The notes below the pieces were generated by a model. The model had not been told where the DNA came from and did no database searches. It worked only from the letters and a program-made list of their open reading frames with translations. Positions 7,441 to 14,580 of a stretch of 22,006 nt of DNA are shown here, piece after piece (position 1 is the stretch's first letter; the number at the start of each line of letters is the position of its first letter). The stretch is from Pseudomonadota bacterium (GTDB lineage: Bacteria > Pseudomonadota > Alphaproteobacteria > Rhizobiales > Hyphomicrobiaceae), in assembly GCA_003242645.1 (NCBI GenBank), contig QGVC01000014.1:1-22006 (forward strand), read 5' to 3'. A program made the position numbers and the translations under genes.

Positions 7441-8415
7441 ATGGCAGAACGCCTCATGCTCACCAACACGGGTGGGCTGCGAAAGACGGCAGATGACCTG
7501 ATCATGCCGTTCCGGACAGAGCAGTCCGGTGTCTTCGGACGGCTGGTGCGCCTCGGCCCAGTGATCAACAGCGTTCTCAACCGGCACGATTATCCGGAGC
7601 CCGTAAGCCGCGTTCTCGGAGAAGCCGTGGCGCTGACCGCTTTGCTGGGCTCCTCGCTCAAATTCGACAGTGCCTACGGCGGGCGGCTCATTCTCCAGAC
7701 GAAGACCGATGGGCCGATTAGCTTTCTGGTTGTCGATTTCGAGGAGCCTGGTCGCGTGCGGGGCTACGCCAGCTTCGACAGAGAGAAGGTCGAGGGGCTC
7801 GGGCGCGTCGGGTGGAACGAGCCGGGTCGTCTTCTCGGGAATGGTCACCTAGCTATGACGATTGACCCAGGTGGTGACCTCGATCGCTATCAAGGCATCG
7901 TGCCGCTCGATGGCTGTGGGCTCAGCGACGCAGCCCGGGTCTATTTCCGGCAGTCAGAGCAAATACCTACTTTTCTCCGGCTAGCGGTTGCCCGCCATTA
8001 TGCGGGAGGCACATGGCAGTGGCGGGCCGGCGGCTTACTTGTTCAGTACGTTCCGCCGCTCGAGGAGGGGGCCACCTCCAACGACGAGAACGAGGGCCTG
8101 CTGTTGGGGGAAGAGGACGACCGGTGGACCAGCGCTCGCACCTTGGCCGAGACCGTGGAGGACCACGAGCTGCTCGATCCGACGCTTATGCCTGAGCGGC
8201 TGCTTTACAGGCTGTTTGCGGACGAAGGCGTGCGCGCCTTCCCGTCTGTTAGCCTGGAGGAGCATTGCCGCTGCTCCCGGGATCGGGTGAGCAATCTTCT
8301 TGGGAGCTTCGGTGCAGACGAGCTAGCGGACATGCGCGAGGCGGACGGAGCCATCACGGTCACGTGCGAGTTCTGCAATACCAAGTACCGCTTCGAGATC
8401 GACGAGATCAGGTGA
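7441..8415 (+). CDS. hslO: Hsp33 redox-regulated chaperone
   Basis: The 324-aa protein is the Hsp33 holdase, which is inactive when its C-terminal cysteines bind zinc and active on oxidation. The zinc module is intact: C276 and C278 in EEHCRCSRDRV, C309 and C312 in CEFCNTKY. The N-terminal domain shows ALTALLGSSLKF and GPISFLVVDFE segments typical of the family, and the YVPPLEEG / DHELLDP region forms the linker. It starts exactly where argF stops, and GGAAGGA at the end of argF serves as its ribosome site. It ends at a strong terminator. The arginine-biosynthesis and Hsp33 grouping is familiar in alphaproteobacteria; I infer no direct metabolic link. Confidence 0.95.
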   Translation: MAERLMLTNTGGLRKTADDLIMPFRTEQSGVFGRLVRLGPVINSVLNRHDYPEPVSRVLGEAVALTALLGSSLKFDSAYGGRLILQTKTDGPISFLVVDFEEPGRVRGYASFDREKVEGLGRVGWNEPGRLLGNGHLAMTIDPGGDLDRYQGIVPLDGCGLSDAARVYFRQSEQIPTFLRLAVARHYAGGTWQWRAGGLLVQYVPPLEEGATSNDENEGLLLGEEDDRWTSARTLAETVEDHELLDPTLMPERLLYRLFADEGVRAFPSVSLEEHCRCSRDRVSNLLGSFGADELADMREADGAITVTCEFCNTKYRFEIDEIR

Positions 8416-8451
8416 GGGCGGTACCCACCTCCATTGCTCTGTTCATATGAA

Positions 8452-8476
8452 AAGGGCCCCGTTTGGCGGGGCCCTT
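8452..8476. terminator. Bidirectional terminator between hslO and the Bax-inhibitor gene
   Basis: AAGGGCCCCG (8452-8461) and CGGGGCCCTT (8467-8476) form a perfect 10-bp stem with a 5-nt loop. The plus-strand tail is CCTTTCATC and the minus-strand tail is TTCATATG, after TT inside the stem, so both convergent units can end here. Confidence 0.85.
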
Positions 8477-8504
8477 CCTTTCATCGTTACATCAACCGTT
8501 GTTC

Positions 8505-9284
8505 TCACTCGCGCTCGCCGAACAGATAGAGCAGCGAGGTGAACATATTGATGAAGTCGAGATAGAGGCTCAGAGCACCCATGATGGCCGACTTTGCAGC
8601 CATCTCGGCGCTGCCCACAACCGCGTAGTAGCCGTCCTTGATCCGCTGGGTGTCATAGGCCGTCAGACCAGCGAACACCAGCACGCCCATCACGGAAACC
8701 GCGAACTGCAGCGCGCTCGACTGCAGGAAGAGGTTGACCAGCGCGGCAATGATGATGCCGATCAGGCCCATGAACAGGAAGGTGCCCCAACCGGACAGAT
8801 CCTTGCGGGTTGTGTAGCCCCACAGGCTAAGGCTCGCGAACGCAGCCGCCGTGATGAAAAACACGCGGGTGATCGAAGCGCCTGTGAATACAAGGAAGAT
8901 TGTCGATAGCGACGCGCCCATCGCGGCAGCGAAGAGCCAGAACGCGATCTGCGCCGCGCTGACGCTCATCTGATAGACGCGGAAGGACAGGAAGAACACG
9001 AAGGCCAACGGAGCCAGCATGATCACCCAACGCAGCGGGCTGACAAACAGCAGCCGCCCAAACTCCGTCAGCATGATGCCATTGCCCAGCCGGGCAACCG
9101 CCGAAGCCGGATCGCCCGTGACGGCAGCACTGAACAACATGTAGGCGACCACGCCGGTAAGGGCCACTCCGGCCGCCATGTAGTTGTAGACGGAGACCAT
9201 GTACGCGCGGAGGCCCTCGTCGACCGCTACGCCCGCGCGGGCGGCGGTGGCGGCTTGCGCATACCTGCTGTCGAATTGAGCCAT
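8505..9284 (-). CDS. Bax inhibitor-1/YccA family membrane protein (YbhL-like)
   Basis: The 259-aa protein belongs to the BI-1/TMBIM superfamily, whose bacterial members are seven-helix inner-membrane proteins; some conduct calcium in a pH-dependent way, but the role in most bacteria is unknown. After a polar N-terminus (about 30 residues) there are seven hydrophobic segments, beginning with YMAAGVALTGVVAYMLF and including FASLSLWGYTTRKDLSG. The conserved end reads SLYLDFINMFTSLLYLFGERE; the aspartates of this helix are a family hallmark. AAAGGA lies 6 nt before the ATG. A promoter and a small leader hairpin lie directly upstream. The gene is separated from the ybbP end by about 170 bp. Confidence 0.92.
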   Translation of the reverse strand: MAQFDSRYAQAATAARAGVAVDEGLRAYMVSVYNYMAAGVALTGVVAYMLFSAAVTGDPASAVARLGNGIMLTEFGRLLFVSPLRWVIMLAPLAFVFFLSFRVYQMSVSAAQIAFWLFAAAMGASLSTIFLVFTGASITRVFFITAAAFASLSLWGYTTRKDLSGWGTFLFMGLIGIIIAALVNLFLQSSALQFAVSVMGVLVFAGLTAYDTQRIKDGYYAVVGSAEMAAKSAIMGALSLYLDFINMFTSLLYLFGERE

Positions 9285-9310
9285 TGTCTATCCTTTGGTC
9301 GCTGATTCGA

Positions 9311-9332
9311 GCACCCAAAACCTATTGGCTGC
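9311..9332 (-). promoter_or_regulatory. Leader hairpin of the Bax-inhibitor gene (possible ybhL-leader RNA)
   Basis: On the minus strand GCA-G-CCAA pairs with TTGG-G-TGC around a 6-nt loop: seven pairs with one G-G mismatch. It falls at the start of the predicted transcript, just after the -10 box. A structured 'ybhL leader' upstream of this gene in Rhizobiales is known from comparative genomics; whether this hairpin matches its conserved bases I could not test. Confidence 0.35.
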
Positions 9333-9361
9333 AATATGACCTGCACGCGCGACGCTTTCAA
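9333..9361 (-). promoter_or_regulatory. Sigma70-like promoter of the Bax-inhibitor gene
   Basis: On the minus strand TTGAAA (9356-9361), a 17-bp spacer and CATATT (9333-9338) make a good housekeeping promoter. Transcription would start about 40 nt before the ATG. Confidence 0.55.
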
Positions 9362-9458
9362 GGCGGCGCGTGCCCGTCGTCTCGACGTTGCAGGAAATTA
9401 TTGGCTGAGCCACCTGGACGCAAGCTCGATGAACAGGCTCAGGCTGCCCACATCGCCC

Positions 9459-12041
9459 TCATTCAGATCGCAGATAAGGCACCGCGGGCGCCCGCAGCAC
9501 TTGCCAAGTGCCGAGTCCGCCGAATCCCATCAAGAGTAGCAATGCCAGAGCAAGGGCACCCAAGACCGCTGTTAACGAAAATGTGAAGTCGATCTCCATA
9601 ACCTGGGTTACTACAACCCACGCCGAAACGGTGCCGAGCAGTGCCGCTACCGCTGCGACTACTAAGGCCAGAAGGGCGTACTCCACGAAATGGGAAAGGA
9701 GTATCCGGCGTCGGATAGCCCCCAGCGTCTTCAGAATGACCGCTTGCTTGATACGGCGCCGCTGTGCAGTCGCCAACGCACCCGCCAAGACGAGCGCGCC
9801 TGCCAATAAGGTGATACTCCCCGCCGCGCGAACAGCGATCATGACCTTCTCAAAAACTTCGCTGAATGCGTCGATCGCGTCTTTGACGCGGATCGCCGTC
9901 ACCGAAGGGAAGGTGTTCGAAATGGCGCGGGCCAGCTCTGCATCCTTGGCCAGATCAGCATCGGGCGGCAGTGTGATGGTGGCCAGAAGGTTATGAGGTG
10001 CAGCCCGTAGCGCGTTGGGGGAGAAGACCATCACGAAATTGATAGCGAGAGATTCCCACTGAACCTCGCGCAAGCTGGCGATGCGCGCAGTGACGTTGCG
10101 GCCAAGCACGTTGACCGTGACGGTATCACCGAGGCCGACGCCGAGGTGGCCAGCAAGCTCAGCCTCGAATGAAACCAGCGGTTCGCCGTCGTAATTCTGG
10201 GGCCACCATTCCCCGGCAACGATCCGAGAGCCTTCGGGCACGGTCTCGGAGTAAGTTAGCCCTCTATCGCCGCTCAGCACCCATTGGGCCTCGGGCGGCG
10301 GCTTGATTTGATCCACGGGCCTGCCGCCAAGCTCCACGAGGCGGCCTCTGAGCATTGGAGCATCGCGGATTTCAGAGCCGGGCGCCACACGATTGACGAG
10401 CTCGCGGAACGGCGTGGCATCGTCCCTGCGGATGTCGAGCACGAAGTACGTCGGGCTCGTCTCGGGAAGGTGAGTTGTCAGCTCCCGAACAATGGAGTGA
10501 TCCGTCAGAGCGACCGCCACCAATAATGACAAGCCCGCGCCAAGCGACAGGACCGTTGAATGAGTCAGCCCTCCGGGGCCTCCCAAGTTCCCGATGGCAA
10601 GCGCAACTTCGGGAATACGAGAGCGCGGAGCACGGCGCGCGAGACCAGCGATGAGCTTTCCAAGCCCTGTGAAGAGCGCGAATACCGCTGTCAACCCAAG
10701 GCAGAAGTAGGTCGCGATCCAGCGCGAGTCCGACGATAGGACTGCAAGGAGGACGAGCGCTGCGATGGCGGCGACCGTCAGGGCGATCACTCGCGGCCGA
10801 GGGCGGACTTGCTCAGGCGCCACCTCATCCCGGAACAACACTCCCGCGCGAACCAGCTCCGCTCGCCCCAATGGCCACAGCGTAAACATCAGAGCCACCA
10901 GGAAACCGTAGGCCGTCGCAGAAACAATGCTCCAGGGGCTGATGATCACCGAGATGCTGACGGGCAGTGCATCGCCGTAGATGGCGTTTGCTGCGACAGG
11001 AACAAGAAAACCCAGAACGAGGCCGATCAGCACGCCGATGGCAGCGATCAGCATGACCTGCGTGAGGAAAACCCCGAAGATCATGCCGCTGGTCGCGCCG
11101 AGGCTCTTGAACGTTGCGATGACCTTCCGCCGGCGGTCGATGAACGTGGCGACCGCATTCGCCACACCAACACCACCGACGAGCAATGCCGTGAGGCCAA
11201 GCAACGTCAGGAACTCGCGAAGGCGCTCAATGGAACGGGTTATGCGCGGGGATGGATCGCGCCGGTCCCGCACCGAGAAGCCGTGTTCCGGTAGCGCCGC
11301 CTCGAGCTGGTCGCGAAACTGGGCCAACTGCTCATCGCTCGCACGGCCATTAGCGATCTTCAGGGCATACCGCCAGCGGATGAGGCTGCCGAGCTGGACG
11401 AGGCCCGTTTCCCGCATTTTATCGAGGGATAGGAAGATGCGCGGGCCGTAGGTCAGGTTATCGCTGATGTTGTCGGGCTCATCTTCGACGACGCCGGTGA
11501 TCGGCACGGAGATGGAGCCGATCGAGATGCTGTCTCCGACTTTCACCCCCAGGCGTTCCAGCAGGATCGGCGCGACCACGGCGCCGCCCTTCTTGTGGAT
11601 GGCTTCGGCGAAATCAGCGCCACCTTGGAGCGTGACACTTCCGACGAGCGGATAGGCGGGGTCGACCCCCTTCAGCTCCACGAGCGCCTGGTCCTGGCCA
11701 TCCACTCGCCGCGCCATGGTGCGCATGGTCGCCATCTCGGCGACGCGCTCCTGCGCCTCCAGCCAACGCCGTTCCTGTGGCTCGGCCGGCCGGTGTGCTC
11801 GCGACAGGACGACATCGCCGCCCAGCAACAGCTCGCCGTGCTCCTCGAAGCCGCGACGCAGCGAGTCGGTCAGCGCCCCAACGGCTGTAATCACCATCAC
11901 GCCGAGGGCGACGCAGGCGATGAAAACGTAAAAGCCGGAGATGCCGCTCCGAAGCTCCCTCAGAGCCAAGCGGAGGACCTGCGCCCCTGCCGATCGTGGC
12001 CGGCCAAGTTCCGTTGGGATCGTTGTGTCAGCGCTCGTCAT
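9459..12041 (-). CDS. ybbP: ABC transporter permease, YbbP/FtsX-MacB family
   Basis: The 860-aa protein is a large permease with two FtsX-type membrane domains, as in E. coli YbbP. It begins with LRLALRELRSGISGFYVFIACVALGVMVITAVGAL (cytosolic start and first helix) followed by a periplasmic MacB-like domain (about 50-265). A three-helix FtsX block follows near 270-400 (LLGLTALLVGGVGVANAV, then KSLGATSGMIFGVF). Further central helices, a second periplasmic domain (about 510-720) and a last FtsX block (SITLLAGALVLAGALATAQRRRIKQAVILKTLGA, then C-terminal helices) complete it. The start ATG overlaps the ybbA stop by 4 bp (ATGA). Such systems usually export or extract envelope lipids or proteins rather than import solutes; the substrate is unknown. 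Confidence 0.92.
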   Translation of the reverse strand: MTSADTTIPTELGRPRSAGAQVLRLALRELRSGISGFYVFIACVALGVMVITAVGALTDSLRRGFEEHGELLLGGDVVLSRAHRPAEPQERRWLEAQERVAEMATMRTMARRVDGQDQALVELKGVDPAYPLVGSVTLQGGADFAEAIHKKGGAVVAPILLERLGVKVGDSISIGSISVPITGVVEDEPDNISDNLTYGPRIFLSLDKMRETGLVQLGSLIRWRYALKIANGRASDEQLAQFRDQLEAALPEHGFSVRDRRDPSPRITRSIERLREFLTLLGLTALLVGGVGVANAVATFIDRRRKVIATFKSLGATSGMIFGVFLTQVMLIAAIGVLIGLVLGFLVPVAANAIYGDALPVSISVIISPWSIVSATAYGFLVALMFTLWPLGRAELVRAGVLFRDEVAPEQVRPRPRVIALTVAAIAALVLLAVLSSDSRWIATYFCLGLTAVFALFTGLGKLIAGLARRAPRSRIPEVALAIGNLGGPGGLTHSTVLSLGAGLSLLVAVALTDHSIVRELTTHLPETSPTYFVLDIRRDDATPFRELVNRVAPGSEIRDAPMLRGRLVELGGRPVDQIKPPPEAQWVLSGDRGLTYSETVPEGSRIVAGEWWPQNYDGEPLVSFEAELAGHLGVGLGDTVTVNVLGRNVTARIASLREVQWESLAINFVMVFSPNALRAAPHNLLATITLPPDADLAKDAELARAISNTFPSVTAIRVKDAIDAFSEVFEKVMIAVRAAGSITLLAGALVLAGALATAQRRRIKQAVILKTLGAIRRRILLSHFVEYALLALVVAAVAALLGTVSAWVVVTQVMEIDFTFSLTAVLGALALALLLLMGFGGLGTWQVLRAPAVPYLRSE

Positions 12042-12742
12042 GCAGCCTCGACTTCCGCGCTGTCCGCTATAATCCGGCCATCGGCCATGCGCACCGTGCG
12101 CCCGCAGCGCTTAGCCAATGCTTGGTCATGGGTGATGAGCACCAGGGTCGCGCCACGCCGCCGGTGCAAGTCGAACAGCAGCTCGATGATTTGATTGCCG
12201 GTCTTGCCATCAAGATTGCCGGTGGGCTCGTCTGCCAAAAGAATCTTTGGCTTCGGTGCGAGCGCGCGCGCCAGAGCAACGCGTTGCTGCTCGCCGCCCG
12301 ACAGCTGCGCGGGGAAATGGTCGGTGCGGTGCGAGAGCCCCACTTCGGCCAACATTTCTTCGGCGATCCGGAAAGCGTCGGGATTTCCCGCGAATTCCAA
12401 GGGCAGCGCCACGTTTTCCAGCGCCGTCATGGTCGGGACAAGGTGGAAGGACTGAAAGACAATCCCGATTTCGCGGCCCCGAATGAGCGCCAGCTCGTCC
12501 TCTCCGAGCTTAGTGAAGTCGTGGCCAGCAATTCTCACCGAGCCGCTTGTCGCGCGTTCCAGACCGGCCATCACCATCAGCAAAGAGGTCTTGCCGGATC
12601 CGGAAGGGCCCACGACCGCGACCGCCTCACCTGCGCCGATCTCCAAGGTTATGCCTCGCAAGATCTCGACCGGGCCTGCGCGGCTGACGAGCGTCAGCCT
12701 GACATCGTGAAGGGCAATAAGCGGTGCTGTGGGTGCCGGCAC
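12038..12742 (-). CDS. ybbA: ABC transporter ATP-binding protein, YbbA/LolD-like
   Basis: This ATPase powers the YbbP permease. Motifs run in order: Walker [11 protein letters not shown]-loop [10 protein letters not shown], signature [15 protein letters not shown], Walker [14 protein letters not shown] and H-loop LITHD. I chose the GTG at 12742, giving 234 aa, close to E. coli YbbA. GGAG lies 6 nt before it, and the ABC fold begins soon after ([13 protein letters not shown]). A longer in-frame ATG at 12880 would add 46 unlikely residues and run into the divergent tesA coding region. ybbP follows with a 4-bp overlap. The gene faces away from tesA across about 104 bp, as in E. coli, which supports both calls. 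Confidence 0.92.
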   Translation of the reverse strand: MPAPTAPLIALHDVRLTLVSRAGPVEILRGITLEIGAGEAVAVVGPSGSGKTSLLMVMAGLERATSGSVRIAGHDFTKLGEDELALIRGREIGIVFQSFHLVPTMTALENVALPLEFAGNPDAFRIAEEMLAEVGLSHRTDHFPAQLSGGEQQRVALARALAPKPKILLADEPTGNLDGKTGNQIIELLFDLHRRRGATLVLITHDQALAKRCGRTVRMADGRIIADSAEVEAA

Positions 12743-12846
12743 GAAGGTCTCCAGAAGCTTGTGTCTGTCGAGGGCGGTGTCTACTTGGCTATCTACCGAG
12801 CGACGAGTCTGTTGACCGGAAAGTGATCGGTACGGGAGACGATACG

Positions 12847-13542
12847 ATGAGGCGCTGGATTGCAGCACGCGCATTGGCACAAGTGAGCATGCTTGCTGCC
12901 CTCGTCAACGCCTGCCTGATGCTCGTCGCAAATCCGGGAGATGCGAATGCGCAGTCCGAACCCATCCGTATCGTCGCTTTCGGCGACAGTCTCACGGCCG
13001 GCTACGGGTTGAAGCCAAGCGAGGCATTCCCGGCGCAACTCGAGAAGGCCTTGCGAGACAAAGGGTACGCCGTCGAGGTGATCAATGCAGGTGTTTCGGG
13101 CGATACCACGGCGGCGGGTTTAGAGCGGTTCGATTGGGCCTTTCCCGAGGATACCGACGCGGCAATCGTGGCGCTGGGCGCGAATGACGCGCTCCGCGGC
13201 GTCGATCCGGCGGAAACACGCCGCAATCTCGATGAAATTCTCACCCGGCTCGACGCTCGGGGCGTTCCCGTGCTGATCGCCGGCATGATGGCTCCGCGGA
13301 ACTGGGGTGACGATTATGTCAAGAAGTTCGACGCCATTTATCCGGAGCTCGCCGAACGTCATGGCGCACTGCTGTATCCGTTCTTCATCGAGCGCGTCGC
13401 GCTACGGCCCGAGCTGAACCTCGACGATGGGATGCACCCGAACAGCGCTGGCGTGGCAGCGATCGTCGAAGACATTCTGCCGAAGGTAGAGGAGCTGATC
13501 GCGCGTGTGGAGGCAATGCGCGCCGGGGAATCTGCGAACTAG
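12847..13542 (+). CDS. tesA: Arylesterase / lysophospholipase L1, SGNH hydrolase
   Basis: The 231-aa secreted GDSL esterase is TesA-like (thioesterase I / protease I / lysophospholipase L1), with broad activity on acyl esters and thioesters in the periplasm. All SGNH blocks are present: AFGDSLTAGYGL with nucleophile S48, the glycine block NAGVSGDTT, LGANDALRG with N113, and DGMHPN with D194 and H197. Residues 1-35 form a signal peptide (MRRW, a hydrophobic stretch, cleavage after ANA). The start at 12847 follows GGGAG at a good distance; a longer in-frame start at 12724 would bury the signal peptide. Divergent pairing with ybbA-ybbP is conserved with E. coli and suggests a shared envelope role. 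Confidence 0.93.
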   Translation: MRRWIAARALAQVSMLAALVNACLMLVANPGDANAQSEPIRIVAFGDSLTAGYGLKPSEAFPAQLEKALRDKGYAVEVINAGVSGDTTAAGLERFDWAFPEDTDAAIVALGANDALRGVDPAETRRNLDEILTRLDARGVPVLIAGMMAPRNWGDDYVKKFDAIYPELAERHGALLYPFFIERVALRPELNLDDGMHPNSAGVAAIVEDILPKVEELIARVEAMRAGESAN

Positions 13543-13624
13543 TCAGCTCGCACGGAGCTCGCTGCTGGCCTGCAAATTCGCTCTCCAGAGTAGAGTTTCC
13601 GCTTGATCGCCCGAACCGCGGAGC

Positions 13625-14014
13625 TCAGTGCTCCACCACCCTTAACCGCCTCTCGAGCACACCCAACACGCGGCGCAGGTCATGCCCGCGTTTCAGGATC
13701 AGCCCGCCGGCGGCGATGACGCTGTACGCCCCCTGTTTTCTGGCGAGTTTCGGGTTCTTTTCGATCCGATAGAGCGGGCACTCACTCGCGCGCCGGAATA
13801 TGGAAAAAACGGCCTTGTCCCGCCCGATATCGATGGCGTAGTCGCGCCATTCGCCGGCCGCGACCTTGCGGCCATAGACGGCGAGGATGTCATCCAGCTC
13901 ACGGCGATCGAAATAGACGACCTGGGCTGGAGTGCCCTGGTGAAGCTGACCTGTGCCAGGAACTGAAGCGCCCGCCTGGCTCGGGCGAAGAACTATCGGC
14001 TCGGAATCGCTCAA
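13625..14014 (-). CDS. DUF2794 protein of unknown function
   Basis: The 129-aa protein matches the alphaproteobacterial DUF2794 family as I remember it. The core runs VYFDRRELDDILAVYGRKVAAGEWRDYAID, FSIFRRASECPLYRIEKNPKLARKQGAYSVIA and GGLILKRGHDLRRVLGVL. No catalytic motif or membrane segment is visible; it looks like a small soluble alpha/beta protein. The first 30 residues are low in complexity. The start codon is TTG, supported by GAGGAGG 6 nt upstream. Its start overlaps the stop of the doubtful upstream ORF (TTGA). The function of the family is unknown. Confidence 0.88.
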   Translation of the reverse strand: MSDSEPIVLRPSQAGASVPGTGQLHQGTPAQVVYFDRRELDDILAVYGRKVAAGEWRDYAIDIGRDKAVFSIFRRASECPLYRIEKNPKLARKQGAYSVIAAGGLILKRGHDLRRVLGVLERRLRVVEH

Positions 14015-14526
14015 CAGCGCCTCCTCAACGCGTGCTTCACTTCAATGTCGCCTGACCCCTGGTGAATTTCAAGCGGCTGACGACGATTGAGGGCGATCTG
14101 CAACAATCTGCAATCAATTTCACATCCCGGCCACAGTGCTTCCAATACGGCGCCCCATTGATGGGTATGAATGCTGACCATTGCCGCTGGCCCGGTCCAT
14201 AGCTCGGATGATCGCCCCCGAACGTCCCCCCCGAGCTTCCCCTCATGGACCGGGCCATTCCTTTTTTGCAAGATGGCTGATACAACTCTGCCAAGCTGCT
14301 GACCGCGCCACAGCTGTGCCGCTGTCTTGCCGCGAATCAGCGCCAGCCTCACAGGGTTGCCCCGGCCCGGCCCCCTGGATGTCTCCGGGTTCCACGGCCC
14401 CCAAGCCGCCGGAGGCGCGTGCCAGGGCCGGGCCTTACAGCGGTACGCGAGCCTGAGATCAAGTAGGCTGCTCGCTCCGAAACCGTAACTCAATTTTATT
14501 GCTGGTCTTGTAAGAGGTTGCGCCAC
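14011..14526 (-). CDS. Doubtful hypothetical ORF between DUF2794 and htpG
   Basis: A 171-aa reading frame with a GTG start fills most of the gap and ends in a TTGA overlap with the DUF2794 start. I do not recognise it. Against it: no ribosome site is visible; codons are poor for this genome (AGA, AGG, CTA, ATA, GTA and many GGG); the product is rich in Pro, Trp and Arg with no domain pattern; and it covers two strong nested hairpins. In its favour are the length and the overlap. The last 56 residues, from a Met near 14179, could be a smaller gene. More likely it is non-coding. Confidence 0.2.
   Translation of the reverse strand: MAQPLTRPAIKLSYGFGASSLLDLRLAYRCKARPWHAPPAAWGPWNPETSRGPGRGNPVRLALIRGKTAAQLWRGQQLGRVVSAILQKRNGPVHEGKLGGDVRGRSSELWTGPAAMVSIHTHQWGAVLEALWPGCEIDCRLLQIALNRRQPLEIHQGSGDIEVKHALRRRC
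14188..14267 (+). ncRNA. Large nested hairpin with T-tail, candidate sRNA terminator or sRNA
   Basis: TGGCCCGGTCCAT (14188-14200) and ATGGACCGGGCCA (14245-14257) are perfect 13-bp inverted arms. Directly inside, AGCTCGG (14201-14207) pairs with CCGAGCT (14231-14237). That leaves a 7-nt bulge TCCCCTC on the 3' side and a 23-nt apical loop with CCCCC runs. On the plus strand the outer arm is followed at once by TTCCTTTTTT, an intrinsic-terminator tail. The exposed C-rich loops are complementary to Shine-Dalgarno sequence, as in several alphaproteobacterial sRNAs. The structure is seen; transcription is inferred. I found no convincing promoter upstream, so the 5' end is unknown. Confidence 0.4.
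14364..14434. repeat. Second nested GC-rich hairpin upstream of htpG
   Basis: GGCCCGGCCC (14364-14373) pairs perfectly with GGGCCGGGCC (14425-14434). The stem continues as TGG (14376-14378) with CCA (14422-14424) after a 2-nt C bulge. Inside, CTCCGG (14383-14388) pairs with CCGGAG (14409-14414) and CGG (14395-14397) with CCG (14406-14408), around a C-rich loop. Its architecture and GGCCCGG arm resemble the hairpin at 14188-14257. No T-tail follows. The two may belong to one structured RNA or be related palindromic repeats. From here to htpG I see only a weak -10-like TATAAA (14543-14548). Confidence 0.45.
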
Positions 14527-14580
14527 TAACCTACATCCGCACTATAAATCCGCACAGGCTGAAGGGGGCCCACAGCTGAC

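Noticed and set aside
9284..9586. 100-aa plus-strand frame between the Bax-inhibitor gene and ybbP
   Set aside because: It runs antisense into the end of ybbP, has no ribosome site and no family pattern; the gap is better explained by the promoter and leader of the Bax-inhibitor gene.
12743..12880. 46-residue extension of YbbA
   Set aside because: It overlaps the divergent tesA start and signal peptide; the GTG at 12742 has GGAG in place and gives the normal family length.
14188..14434. RNase P RNA, tmRNA or 4.5S RNA in the DUF2794-htpG gap
   Set aside because: On both strands I looked for GAGGAAAGTCCGG-type (RNase P), TTCGA and ALAA-tag (tmRNA) and GGTCCGGAAGGAAGC-type (4.5S) signatures and found none.
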